Part shown: piece by piece, positions 25,280 through 36,608 of the stretch | Numbering within the stretch: position 1 is the stretch's first letter | Layout: each line of letters starts with the position of its first letter | NCBI GenBank assembly: GCA_963823535.1 | Contig: CAWGLZ010000004.1 | Coordinates: 1-64,000 of the forward strand | Direction of reading: 5' to 3' | Length of the DNA: 64,000 nt | Source of the DNA: RPQJ01 sp963823535 | Lineage (GTDB): Bacteria > Pseudomonadota > Gammaproteobacteria > Steroidobacterales > Steroidobacteraceae | Made by a program: the position numbers and the translations under genes | Notes under the pieces: model-generated | What the model was told of the DNA's origin: nothing | Database searches by the model: none | The model's input: the letters and a program-made list of their open reading frames with translations, nothing else

Positions 25280-27478
25280 CTATCCGTTCGCCCACTTCAT
25301 GACGTCGTCGGTCGGACCGTCGAAGTCGTCGATCTCGGACTCGATGTCCACCGTGTACTCGCGGGCGAGGTGGCGTGCACCGCCGCGCTCCAGCCAGTCC
25401 TCGAAGTCGTGCGCCTTCAGCGGTGCGCCGATGTACGGACCCTGGACTTCGTCGAAACCGAGCGCGCGCAGCATCTGGACCGTCGCGACGTCGTCGATGC
25501 CGTCGGCGACGGAGCGGATCTGGGTGGCGCGGGCCATGGCCAGGACCGCCGCCGTGACGCCCTGGGTCCACGGGTCCGTGTAGAGTTCTGCCATCAGGCC
25601 GCGGTCGAGCTTCATCGAGTTGAAGGGCACGCGGCGGATCCGGCCGAGCGAGGCGTGCCCCGTGCCGAAACCATCGATCCCGACGCGTACGCCGTGACTG
25701 CGCAGGGCCTCGAGCGCGGCGCCGACGGCCGCGGGCGCGTCGACGAGGCTGGCCTCGGCGACCTCGACCTGCAGTGCGTCTGCCGGGAGGCGGTGACGCT
25801 CGATCGCGGCCTTTACCATTGCCACGAACCGCGGGTCGCGCAGCTGTCGGCCGGCCACGCTGGTCGACGCGAAGAACTCGTGCTCATAGCGTTCCCGCCA
25901 GGCGGCCAGCTGCCGGCAGGTCTCGTCGACAGCCCAGCGCCCGATGTCGTCGACGATGCCGGCCTCCTCGGCAATGGCGGTGAACTCGTCCTGGCGGATT
26001 TTCCCGAACTGGGGGCTGTCCCAGCGTACGACGCACTCGACCCCCGTCAGCTCGAAGCTCTCGATCGCCACGCGCGGCCGGTAGAGCAGCTTCAGTTCGC
26101 GGCGCTCGACGGCGCCACGCAGCGACGACTCGATCGACAGGCGACGGCGCAGCTGGGCCTGCGGTGTCGGCGAGAAGAGCACGCAGCTGCGCGGATCGGT
26201 GGCCGTGTCGGCCGCTGCGTGGGCATTTCCCAGCAGCTGGGCGGCGTCGACGGCGCGTCCTTCGGCAAGCGCCACCCCAGCGCTGATCGCAGGTACGTAT
26301 TCGACGTCAGCCTGCAGTGCCTGCGCGGAGACGGACTCCAGCACGGCGTGGGCGACGGTCGCAATGTGTTCCGCGGACATGCGGCTGCGCAGCAGGAAGG
26401 ACAGCTCGCCATCCGCCGTACGGCAGACGGACGGTGGGTCGCTACGCCAGAGGATCGTGCCGCCCTGGCTGATGCGCCCGAGTTCGGCGTCGACGTGCCG
26501 GGCCAGCTGGACGATGAGACGGTTCGCGAGTTCGCTGCCTTGTGCCTGTACGAGACGGTCGAAGTTGTGCACGCGGAATGCGACGACGGCCGCTGCACCT
26601 GAGCTGGTGCCGTCCTCGAGCGTCTGCAGGACCTGCTCGCAGAGGTGGCGCCGGTTCGGCAGTCCGGTGGCCGTGTCGAAGTAGGAGAGCTGCCGCACGG
26701 ATTCCTCGGCCCGGTGCAGGCGAGTCAGGTCCTGCAGCGTGACGATGACTGCACTGTCGTCCGGTCCGCCCGCGCCATGCACCAGCTCGGCTTCCTGATG
26801 CAGCCAGATGACTGAACCGTCCGCCTTGCGGAGGCGGTGATCGAAACCGAGCCGGCCATGGCCGGTCGCGCAGGTGACGAACGCCGTGCGGACGACGTCC
26901 TGTTCAAGCGGGTCGAGCAGCGCGATGAAGTCCTCGTATCGTCCGAGTTGACCGCAATCGAGCCCGAGCAGTTCACCGAGCATCGGGGACACGTGCAGCG
27001 TGCGGCCGTCGGCGTCGACTTCCCAGTGCCCGACGCGCGCGATGCTCTGGGCGAGCAGGAGCTTGGACCGGCTGGAGCGCAGTTCCTCCTGGAGGTCGCG
27101 GTCGCGCAGCAGGAATCTGACCCGCTCGACCAGCAGCCGCGGGTTCATGCCCTTCTGGGCGAAGTCGCTGGCGCCGGCGGCATAGGCATCGCTGATGGCG
27201 GGGAGGTCGTTGCGGCCCGTCAGCATCAGGATCGGTACCGTGCGGCTGGCGGCCTGCTCGCGGATGGCGCGACAGGCCTCGATGCCCGTCATCCTCGGCA
27301 TCATCACGTCGAGGATCACGAAGCCGGGCTTCACCTCGCCGAAGCGCTCCACGGCCTCCTGGCCGTCCCCCGCGGTGTGCACGAGGAAGCCGGCGCCTGC
27401 CAGTGCCGCTTCCGTCAGCAGCAGGTGCGAGGGATCGTCGTCGGCGATCAGGATCGTGGTGTTCGCGTTCTGGTTCAT
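25280..27478 (-). CDS. REC-PAS-GGDEF-EAL protein with eroded catalytic motifs
   Basis: A 732-aa signalling protein. Residues 1-125 form a receiver (acidic cluster 13-15, phospho-acceptor Asp57 in VILDVMMPR), about 140-260 a PAS sensor, about 270-430 a GGDEF-like domain, and 440-700 an EAL-like domain. The GGDEF motif is replaced by DGELSFLL, so cyclase activity is unlikely. In the EAL part, EAL is ECV, the Asn of the NxS motif is lost (STSVAGRQL), DDFG is DGFG, and the late Glu of AEGVE is Asp (ADGID). It probably senses or binds rather than turns over c-di-GMP. It lies 14 bp downstream of the hybrid kinase, its likely phosphodonor. Confidence 0.88.
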   Translation of the reverse strand: MNQNANTTILIADDDPSHLLLTEAALAGAGFLVHTAGDGQEAVERFGEVKPGFVILDVMMPRMTGIEACRAIREQAASRTVPILMLTGRNDLPAISDAYAAGASDFAQKGMNPRLLVERVRFLLRDRDLQEELRSSRSKLLLAQSIARVGHWEVDADGRTLHVSPMLGELLGLDCGQLGRYEDFIALLDPLEQDVVRTAFVTCATGHGRLGFDHRLRKADGSVIWLHQEAELVHGAGGPDDSAVIVTLQDLTRLHRAEESVRQLSYFDTATGLPNRRHLCEQVLQTLEDGTSSGAAAVVAFRVHNFDRLVQAQGSELANRLIVQLARHVDAELGRISQGGTILWRSDPPSVCRTADGELSFLLRSRMSAEHIATVAHAVLESVSAQALQADVEYVPAISAGVALAEGRAVDAAQLLGNAHAAADTATDPRSCVLFSPTPQAQLRRRLSIESSLRGAVERRELKLLYRPRVAIESFELTGVECVVRWDSPQFGKIRQDEFTAIAEEAGIVDDIGRWAVDETCRQLAAWRERYEHEFFASTSVAGRQLRDPRFVAMVKAAIERHRLPADALQVEVAEASLVDAPAAVGAALEALRSHGVRVGIDGFGTGHASLGRIRRVPFNSMKLDRGLMAELYTDPWTQGVTAAVLAMARATQIRSVADGIDDVATVQMLRALGFDEVQGPYIGAPLKAHDFEDWLERGGARHLAREYTVDIESEIDDFDGPTDDVMKWANG

Positions 27479-27492
27479 TCGTCTGCTTTTCC

Positions 27493-30453
<2,961 letters not shown>

Positions 30454-30624
30454 GGCGTCACGTCACTGTGAGAACTCGGCCGAGCGTACGCGTGCCAGTG
30501 ACATAAGGAGAAATGGCTGCAGGCAAAAGTGAGAACTCGCGCACGGGTCTGGTGTCGCACCACCCCGGGGCGTATGTTCGGGGTGCGCCTTTGGCGCGAC
30601 GACAACATGGCAAGGAGAACGCTA

Positions 30625-30999
30625 ATGGCCAGCAAGAAGTCAGGGGAGTTCTTGTTCAAGTCGACAGGGGTGACCTACATGGAGGGTGACGGCGGTGGTG
30701 CATCGCTGATCAATCTCGAAGGGACGGCCACCGGCTTCGGTACGGTGCTCGGTACGCTGACCCTGTCCGGCGATTCGCCGGGAGCCTCGACCGGCCGATC
30801 AAGCTGGGTCGGAACGGCTTACCTCGACAATGGCGACGAGGTCCAGGGAACGAGCGAGGGCTTCTGGGAGAAGAGCGGCAAGCACAAGTGGCGTGTGCGC
30901 GGCGTCCTGCGCACGTCCACGGGAGCGATGTACCTGTCCGACGGCGTCATCAGCCTGGACGGGCGGACCTACAAGGGCAAGATGTCTGCGTGGGAGTGA
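30625..30999 (+). CDS. Hypothetical beta-rich protein (124 aa)
   Basis: A Gly/Ser/Thr-rich protein with repeating short beta-strand patterns (FLFKSTGVTYMEGDGGGASL, GTATGFGTVLGTLTLSG, GVISLDGRTYKGKMSAWE) and no signal peptide or membrane segment. The start at 30625 is supported by AAGGAG at 30612-30617, seven bases upstream; an ATG at 30607 in the same frame lacks such a site. I do not recognise the family; the pattern suggests a small cytoplasmic beta-barrel. It is transcribed away from the hybrid kinase and followed by a very strong hairpin. Confidence 0.75.
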   Translation: MASKKSGEFLFKSTGVTYMEGDGGGASLINLEGTATGFGTVLGTLTLSGDSPGASTGRSSWVGTAYLDNGDEVQGTSEGFWEKSGKHKWRVRGVLRTSTGAMYLSDGVISLDGRTYKGKMSAWE

Positions 31000-31016
31000 A
31001 CTGACGATGGACGCGC

Positions 31017-31057
31017 GCCGGGCGCCGCTGCACCGGAGAGGTGGAGCGGCGCCCGGC
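31017..31057. terminator. Strong GC hairpin after the 124-aa gene
   Basis: GCCGGGCGCCGCT at 31017-31029 pairs perfectly with 31045-31057 (13 bp), and an inner CACC/GGTG extends the stem around a GGAGA loop. It lies 17 bases after a stop codon and before a convergent gene fragment. There is no T-tract, as is common in high-GC genomes. Terminator function is likely but not proven. Confidence 0.6.
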
Positions 31058-31088
31058 GATCACGATCCCGGCACGGGAAGGTCGGGGC

Positions 31089-31208
31089 TCAGGGCAGGTT
31101 CATGCCCAGCTGATCGAACAGGAACGCGAGGTAGTCGGCCATCTGTTCGATCAGCGCGCTGAGCGGGCTGCCTTGGCCGTGCCCCGCGGCGTCCGTCGTG
31201 ATCAGGAG
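31089..31208 (-). pseudogene. C-terminal fragment of prolyl oligopeptidase family (S9)
   Basis: Read on the minus strand, 31208 to the stop at 31089-31091 encodes LLITTDAAGHGQGSPLSALI followed by EQMADYLAFLFDQLGMNLP. The AGHG segment with its catalytic His, and the C-terminal helix ending in a QLG-type tail, match the end of S9 prolyl oligopeptidases. The remaining roughly 600 residues are absent; the sequence upstream is IS3-like. The gene was therefore cut by an insertion or deletion, and this is its surviving last exon-sized piece. Confidence 0.7.
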
Positions 31209-31405
31209 TATCGGTCGGTCAGATCAATGATCCCGCGCTTCTCGGAAGCTTGATATCTCATGTATCGTCGCCCCCAGCCCCGTAGGTATTTTTTCAACAG
31301 ACGATTCTCGAGCAGCGTCTCGGCCAGTGCTTCTTTGAGTTGTGCCGCCTCGCTGCGAAGACCTTTCAATCTGAGCGGTTGCTTTTCCCGAAACGTGCCC
31401 CTAGA
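31209..31405 (-). mobile_element. IS3-family remnant (OrfA end, OrfB start)
   Basis: The minus strand reads FREKQPLRLKGLRSEAAQLK then EALAETLLENRLLKK, the leucine-zipper end of an IS3-type OrfA, followed by MRYQASEKRGIID, the usual start of OrfB. It breaks off directly against the prolyl oligopeptidase fragment at about 31208. No inverted-repeat end or catalytic DDE core remains, so it cannot move. It marks the left edge of the lower-GC mosaic region. The stretch from here to the cardiolipin synthase stop at 31477 holds no other gene. Confidence 0.7.
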
Positions 31406-31476
31406 ACGTCTGTCCTAGGGAAAATCGCCAGAGTGTTATCACGGCTCTACGCTACATGCTCGGTTGCAACGCGTCG

Positions 31477-32931
31477 CTATAAGACAGGGGCCGCCAGGCG
31501 GGAAAGCGCCACGCCCAGGCGCCACCAGAATGACCGGTGTTGGAGCTCCGTCGGATCGAGTTCGACGGCATGGGCGAAATCCGCCTCGAACATTTTCTCC
31601 ATTTCCGTCGCGAAGGACTCGTCGACGATGAGCGCGGTCACTTCGAAATTGAGGCGGAAAGAACGATTGTCGAAATTCGGCGTACCGACCGTCGAAACCG
31701 TATCGTCAATCAACGAGACCTTCTCGTGCAGGAACCCAGGCTCGTAGGCATAAAAGCGGATACCGAGGTCGCGCAGTTCGTTCATGTAATGAAAGGCCGC
31801 GAGAAATACCGGCCAGCTGTCGGGCTTGCCGGTCGTTATGATCCGCACGTCCACGCCCCTCAGCGCAGCAAGCTCCAGTGCGGTCATGACCGCAGGGTCG
31901 GGGACAAAATATGGTGCGGACAACCAGATCCTCTTGCTTGCGGACTGCAGCGCAGCAACGAAAAACAGCTTCGCCGTTTCAAGATGCTGTGTAGGTGCGA
32001 ACGGCACGATCATCGCGTTGACATCGCCGCTATCTGCGCCTTTCGGTTCCCAGTTCAAATTCGGCAGTTCGCGCGTCGCCCAGTACCAGTCGGTCAGTAT
32101 GACTCCCTGCATCTGCGTGACGACCGGCCCTTCGAGCTTGACGTGTGTGTCACGCCAGGGGCTGAAATCGGGATCGAGGCCCAGGTACTCGTCGCCGACA
32201 TTAAGGCCACCAACCCACCCGGTAAACCCATCGACGACCACCATCTTGCGATGATTGCGGAAATTGAGCTGGAAGCGGTTGCGCGAGCCCTGGGTCGGTT
32301 TGAAAGAACTCACCTTGACGCCGGACTGCTCGAGTTCCTCGACGTAACTCTGCGGCAGGCCGCTACTACCGATCTCGTCATACAGCACGTAAACACGGAC
32401 TCCGGCTTTCGCGCGCTCAATCAGCGCATGTTGCACGCGGCGACCGAGCTCGTCGTCGTGGATCATGTAAAACTGAAACAGGATGTAATCCTGGGCCTTG
32501 CTGATGCCTTCGAGGATGCTGTCGAATGTTGCGTCACCATTGATCAGCAACTCGGCACTGTTGCCGGCCGTGAGCTCCAGCGCCGAGAACTTGCGCACTG
32601 CCTGGTACACAGAGGGACGGTCGTCGTGTACGACATTCCAGGGTTTTAGATTCTCACGAAACTCCCGGTTGATCCGGTCGATTTCATCGGATTGTTCTTC
32701 GTAGGCTTCTGCAAATCCCTCGAACTTGCTCCGCCCGAAAACGAAGTAAGCCGGCACCGATACGAAGGGAAACGTAACCAGTGATACGGACCAGGCGATT
32801 GCGCCTTGTGCCGTACGCGCGGTCATCACCGCCTGCACAGCGAGAACCATGCCAGTGATATAGAAGACCGCAACGATTATCCCGATGATCCGATTCCTTT
32901 TTTTCCGGCTGCCGAGCATTGAATAGGTCAC
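31477..32931 (-). CDS. cls: Cardiolipin synthase (phospholipase D type)
   Basis: The 484-aa protein has two N-terminal transmembrane helices (about 14-36 and 44-65) and two phospholipase-D domains with complete HKD motifs, NHRKMVVVDG near residue 240 and HEKVSLIDD near 420. It condenses two phosphatidylglycerols, or PG with PE, to cardiolipin at the inner membrane. The layout TM-TM-PLD-PLD and length match bacterial ClsA. It lies upstream of the IS3 remnant and is preceded on the same strand by HdeD about 90 bp away. A second, divergent cardiolipin synthase is at 60384. Confidence 0.93.
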   Translation of the reverse strand: MTYSMLGSRKKRNRIIGIIVAVFYITGMVLAVQAVMTARTAQGAIAWSVSLVTFPFVSVPAYFVFGRSKFEGFAEAYEEQSDEIDRINREFRENLKPWNVVHDDRPSVYQAVRKFSALELTAGNSAELLINGDATFDSILEGISKAQDYILFQFYMIHDDELGRRVQHALIERAKAGVRVYVLYDEIGSSGLPQSYVEELEQSGVKVSSFKPTQGSRNRFQLNFRNHRKMVVVDGFTGWVGGLNVGDEYLGLDPDFSPWRDTHVKLEGPVVTQMQGVILTDWYWATRELPNLNWEPKGADSGDVNAMIVPFAPTQHLETAKLFFVAALQSASKRIWLSAPYFVPDPAVMTALELAALRGVDVRIITTGKPDSWPVFLAAFHYMNELRDLGIRFYAYEPGFLHEKVSLIDDTVSTVGTPNFDNRSFRLNFEVTALIVDESFATEMEKMFEADFAHAVELDPTELQHRSFWWRLGVALSRLAAPVL

Positions 32932-33023
32932 TGACTATGTCGGCGTGCCTGGCACGAGTACGCGTGGATCCTGCGAAAGTGAATCAACCCTTGGCAAACG
33001 GCTCACGGATGTCGCTCCCGGAT

Positions 33024-33602
33024 TCAGTCTTCCACGCCCTTGGCGATCCCGCGCGCGGCGCTGCCAAGCGCTAGCAGGGCTACGCCGGTGCTAATAAGCT
33101 GTACACCGAACAGCACGCCGACAGCCCATGCGCCGGACAATGGCCACTGCTTCCACAGCATCAGTCCCAGCAGTAAGGTGATGACGCCATTGGCGAGCAT
33201 CCATCCCCAGCCGCTTGCGGGCCTGACCTGCAGCCCAGCGATGATTGCCAATACACCGGTGGCGAGAAAATAGGCCGCCAGCAGGAGAGTAATTGAGGCG
33301 AGGGCTGCAACGGGTTGCGAGAGCATAAAGCCGCCGGCTATCAGCGTTACCAGCCCGGTTAGAAATACCAGGAGTGCCCGCCCGAACGCGCCTGCGCGAA
33401 ATGCAAGCAGGCACTGACTGGCGCCGCCGAGAATGAGGAAGATGCCAACGGTCCAGGTGATCGCCATGCCGGTTACGAGCGGCGAGCCAATCGCGAGGAT
33501 GCCCATGACCAGCAGAAGGATGCCGATGCCGGTAACCCATCCGGCATTTTGCCGTAATCCCTCGATCAATCCGCCTTCCGTCCCGGCTGTATTAGTGTTC
33601 AT
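33024..33602 (-). CDS. HdeD family acid-resistance membrane protein
   Basis: A 192-aa protein with six transmembrane helices in three HdeD-type pairs (VTGIGILLLVMGILAIGSPL, GFMLSQPVAALASITLLLAA, GVITLLLGLMLWKQWPLSG). HdeD proteins are inner-membrane proteins linked to acid and general stress resistance. GGAGAAGAAG directly before the ATG at 33602 fixes the start; the frame stays open upstream through the 238-bp repeat but that part is not HdeD-like. It shares strand with the cardiolipin synthase and may be co-transcribed. A similar gene is cut by the right window edge. Confidence 0.92.
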   Translation of the reverse strand: MNTNTAGTEGGLIEGLRQNAGWVTGIGILLLVMGILAIGSPLVTGMAITWTVGIFLILGGASQCLLAFRAGAFGRALLVFLTGLVTLIAGGFMLSQPVAALASITLLLAAYFLATGVLAIIAGLQVRPASGWGWMLANGVITLLLGLMLWKQWPLSGAWAVGVLFGVQLISTGVALLALGSAARGIAKGVED

Positions 33603-33703
33603 CTTCTTCTCCGGGTGATGTAGGGTGATGTATGGATGAATTGTCTGTCGATCAATGCAGCGTACTCTTGACCAAATCGGGGCTCGGTCAGGTAAACGAA
33701 GCC

Positions 33704-33941
33704 GATTTCGGACCCCCGAGTCTGTCCAAGGTAATCGACTGGCAGCCGGAGCGGCAAGTTTGTTCCTGCGGTGCATGCCGGCACCGGATCCCCGACCACT
33801 CGACCGTCCCGAAAGGGACTCTGGTTCGCCGCCCGAGAATGTCCTACCGTCCTGTCCGCTAATGGTGAGCAAAGCAGCGGTCGCCCCTTTGAGCACAGTG
33901 CTGGATGACGATGACAGTCTGCGCCGGTCCGTAGCGAGATT
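33704..33941. repeat. 238-bp direct repeat, copy 1
   Basis: This segment recurs at 49196-49433 with about five mismatches and no gap. It includes an apparent promoter/leader region and the first codons of a FixJ-like receiver gene (MVSKAAVAPLS). A more diverged third version of its second half precedes and begins the intact receiver gene at 40816. In both copies the segment lies directly upstream of a minus-strand membrane-protein gene (HdeD here, MarC at the other copy). Confidence 0.9.
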
Positions 33942-33996
33942 CCTGCAGGCATCTGCATTTCGCTGTCCCGCAAGCGGACGCCGTCAGCCGCGATGA
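33862..33996 (+). pseudogene. Truncated response-regulator receiver (copy 1)
   Basis: A 44-aa frame starting MVSKAAVAPLSTVLDDDDSL and continuing RRSVARFLQASAFRC matches the first 35 residues of the intact receiver at 40816. It then diverges and stops. The acidic cluster and first helix are present; the phospho-acceptor Asp and the rest of the fold are missing. It lies 65 bp upstream of the amidohydrolase and is in the same orientation, so its leader may still supply that gene's promoter. Confidence 0.75.
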
Positions 33997-34061
33997 CGGA
34001 CTGCCACCGAACCCCGACGAAATTCCGAGGATCGATCATTGTTTAGTGGAGGATCTCCGAA

Positions 34062-35699
34062 ATGCTGACGTCAACAAGAAGTCTGCTGACCGGTCTGATG
34101 ATACTGGGTGTCACGGTCGCGCCGCCGGTCGTTGCGCAGGACTATGATCTCGTTATCAACAACGGCCGGGTCATGGACCCTGAAACCCTGTTTGACGGTG
34201 TCGCCAACGTCGGTATCAAAAATGGCCGCATTACCGAAATCAGCAAGAAACCGCTGAAGGGTGCCAAGACGATAGATGCCACCGGCCATATCGTGGCGCC
34301 GGGCTTCATCGACACGCATTTCCACTTTCAGATGCCGGTCGGCTATTCCCTCGGGTTGCGCGATGGGTTGACCAGCAGCATGGATTTCGAATTGGGCTGT
34401 GCGGGATCCTATATGGCCGACTGGTACGAAGCGCGTGCCGGTGTGACCGGGGCCAACTACGGCTGTGCGGTCAGCCACGAGTTAGCCCGCGCGATGGTCA
34501 TCGACGGGTCAGACGGCGATTACTTGAAAGACGGCCCCATTTCCGCTTTGGAAACCCGGAAGAAGACAGGCTGGAGCGTGACGCGCCCGACCCTGGAACA
34601 GGGCAACGCGATTCTCCAGGAGATTGACAAGGGCCTGCAGGCTGGCGCCCCCGGCGTCGGCAGTACCGTGGGCTACATGAGAGAGGGCGTCTCATCACGC
34701 GAGATGTACGAAATTCAGAAAGTCGCGGCGCGCTATGACCGCCCGACCGGCGCCCATACCCGCTATACGCTCGGCACCGACACGACGGAGAACAATGGTG
34801 CGCAGGAACTCGTCGCCAACGCCGTGGCGCTTGGCGCCCCGGCGATCGTGCTGCACTACAACAACGACGGCTGGCAGCTTGCACACGAGATGATTACCAA
34901 GCTCCAGGAACGGGGCCACAACATCTGGGGTGAAATCTATCCCTACGCAGCAGGTTCCACCACGATCAATGCCGAGTTTCTGGAGCCTGAGAGCTGGATC
35001 GACGGCTTTGGCAGACGCTATGAAGACACCATGCTGGATCCGGTCACGGGTAAGTACTACACCCTGGAGACCTACAAGGCCACCGTCGCCTCCGAACCGT
35101 CCAGGCTAATCGTCATCTTCAAGCAACCCGTAGAAAACCAGGCGAAGTGGCTGACGCTGAAGGGCGTGACCATGGCCAGCGATGCAACTGCTGGCACGCC
35201 GTATGACGCCCCCTGGGATTACCCGATGGAGAAACTGGGCGGCACCCACCCCCGCACGGCTGGTGCCCGAGGCGCTACGATTCGCCTCGGTCGGGAAAAC
35301 AACATCCCGATGATGCAGCTGATGTCGATCCTCAGCTACAACGCTGCCAAGCATCTGGGCGATACCGGCCTGAAGGCCATGCAAGAACGCGGCCGCATCC
35401 AGAAAGGCATGGTCGCCGATATCGTGGTCTTTGACCCCGAAACCTTCACGGACAATTCAACCTATGAAAAGGGCAGTATCCCTTCGACGGGCATGAAAGC
35501 CGTGATCGTCAACGGTCAGGTCACTGTGCGTGACGACGTGGTGCTTCCTGTCTTCGCTGGTCAGCCGATCCGGTTTGAGCCCGAAGCCAAGCCGCGCTTC
35601 GTGCCGATCTCGGAAGAGTCGTGGAAAGCTGAATTCTCGACCGGTATGCCTATGCCATCTGACTTCTCGTATGCCTTCCCTCAGAGCGTCGGAAAGTGA
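34062..35699 (+). CDS. N-acyl-D-amino-acid deacylase family amidohydrolase
   Basis: The 545-aa enzyme has a signal peptide (residues 1-25, VVAQ cleavage) and an amidohydrolase barrel: VINNGRVMDPETLFDGVANV, then VAPGFIDTHFHFQM with metal ligands His86 and His88. The later NNDGWQLAHEMI and the C-terminal KGMVADIVVFDPETFTDNST close the composite beta-sandwich. The DP-E-T-F/DNSTY tail is typical of the D-aminoacylase branch, which releases D-amino acids from N-acyl or peptide-like amides. It would act in the periplasm. GGAGGA precedes the ATG. Two separate tail fragments of related enzymes lie at 40372 and 41262. Confidence 0.88.
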   Translation: MLTSTRSLLTGLMILGVTVAPPVVAQDYDLVINNGRVMDPETLFDGVANVGIKNGRITEISKKPLKGAKTIDATGHIVAPGFIDTHFHFQMPVGYSLGLRDGLTSSMDFELGCAGSYMADWYEARAGVTGANYGCAVSHELARAMVIDGSDGDYLKDGPISALETRKKTGWSVTRPTLEQGNAILQEIDKGLQAGAPGVGSTVGYMREGVSSREMYEIQKVAARYDRPTGAHTRYTLGTDTTENNGAQELVANAVALGAPAIVLHYNNDGWQLAHEMITKLQERGHNIWGEIYPYAAGSTTINAEFLEPESWIDGFGRRYEDTMLDPVTGKYYTLETYKATVASEPSRLIVIFKQPVENQAKWLTLKGVTMASDATAGTPYDAPWDYPMEKLGGTHPRTAGARGATIRLGRENNIPMMQLMSILSYNAAKHLGDTGLKAMQERGRIQKGMVADIVVFDPETFTDNSTYEKGSIPSTGMKAVIVNGQVTVRDDVVLPVFAGQPIRFEPEAKPRFVPISEESWKAEFSTGMPMPSDFSYAFPQSVGK

Positions 35700-35729
35700 C
35701 CGTGACACACTCAGAAACGTAGGCGTGAC

Positions 35730-36458
35730 ATGAGATTTTGGGCGTTCGTTCTTGTGGTGGCGGCCATGCTGGCCGCCACCAAGGCCTCTGCAGAACCCGA
35801 GGCGATCGAGTTTTCAGACCTGGTGGACCCTTTGGCCGTCGTCTTCGACGATCCCTACAGAGACATGGGGTTCCGCTTGCTGAATGAGTTGAAACTCGTG
35901 GTGGAGCTTGATGAGAAGCTCGCGCAGAAGGATCTCGCTGAAGACGAGCGCGCCCGGCTGACAGCCCGGCGCAGCGCGGCCACGGACATGCTGGAGATCA
36001 ACGGTCAGGACGTCGATGCGCTGTTGGCCCAGCGCTGGGACGTCGCCAAAAAGCGGCAGACCGCGCGCATGGCCACGAACCCCTCTCTGGACAAGGTCGA
36101 GGTCACGCTATCGGGCTATCTGATCCCCGCGCCGAAGACCGTCGATGGAACGTATTTCGGCTACCTGGTCCCGCAGGTGGGGATGTGCAGCCATCTCCCG
36201 TCGCCTCCGCCCAACAAGCTCGTGCGGGTGAGATTGCTGGACGATCCGCGGAGCCAGTCTCTTTATGTACCGGTTCAGGTTTCTGGCCTGCTCCGTAGCG
36301 AACCAAGCGATGCCACCATATTCATCCTCGATGGAGAGGCACGCATGCTCAGCGGCTGGACCCTTGACGCCAGCACCGTCGAGCGACGGGAAGATCTGGG
36401 CGGGAATGGCGTTGTTGGTGCGTCCGAGAAAACCGTCGCCACCGGCGCTGAGCGCTGA
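35730..36458 (+). CDS. DUF3299 periplasmic protein (first)
   Basis: A 242-aa protein with a signal peptide (residues 1-22, KASAEP). The DUF3299 core follows: VTLSGYLIPAPKTVDGTYFG, LVPQVGMCSHLPSPPPNKLV, and VPVQVSGLLRSEPSDATIF. The Cys-x-His pair in GMCSHLPSPPPN suggests metal contact. DUF3299 proteins are found with ABC ATPase/FtsX permease genes in zinc- and other metal-uptake clusters. It starts 30 bp after the amidohydrolase and is followed by a second DUF3299 protein and an ABC transporter, all on one strand. Confidence 0.85.
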   Translation: MRFWAFVLVVAAMLAATKASAEPEAIEFSDLVDPLAVVFDDPYRDMGFRLLNELKLVVELDEKLAQKDLAEDERARLTARRSAATDMLEINGQDVDALLAQRWDVAKKRQTARMATNPSLDKVEVTLSGYLIPAPKTVDGTYFGYLVPQVGMCSHLPSPPPNKLVRVRLLDDPRSQSLYVPVQVSGLLRSEPSDATIFILDGEARMLSGWTLDASTVERREDLGGNGVVGASEKTVATGAER

Positions 36459-36608
36459 CACACCGGCCGCGTACATGCAGAAAGGTGGCCTGTACAGAGA
36501 AAATCTGTAAATGACGCGCCGTCTCAAGCTGACTGCAGCGATTGTCACAAAAGAAGCTTACGTAGTGACATTCAGAATTTCCAAAAGCAGCATTTTGGCA
36601 GATGGCTG

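Noticed and set aside
21363..25583. A plus-strand open frame of about 1,400 codons opposite the two TIR genes
   Set aside because: It is an antisense shadow caused by high third-position GC; it has no domain pattern, is full of Arg/His/Asp, and lies exactly over two well-supported genes.
33603..33896. N-terminal extension of HdeD (and of MarC at 49196-49871) through the 238-bp repeat
   Set aside because: The extension is the same unrelated sequence before two different protein families; each gene has a plausible start after the repeat.
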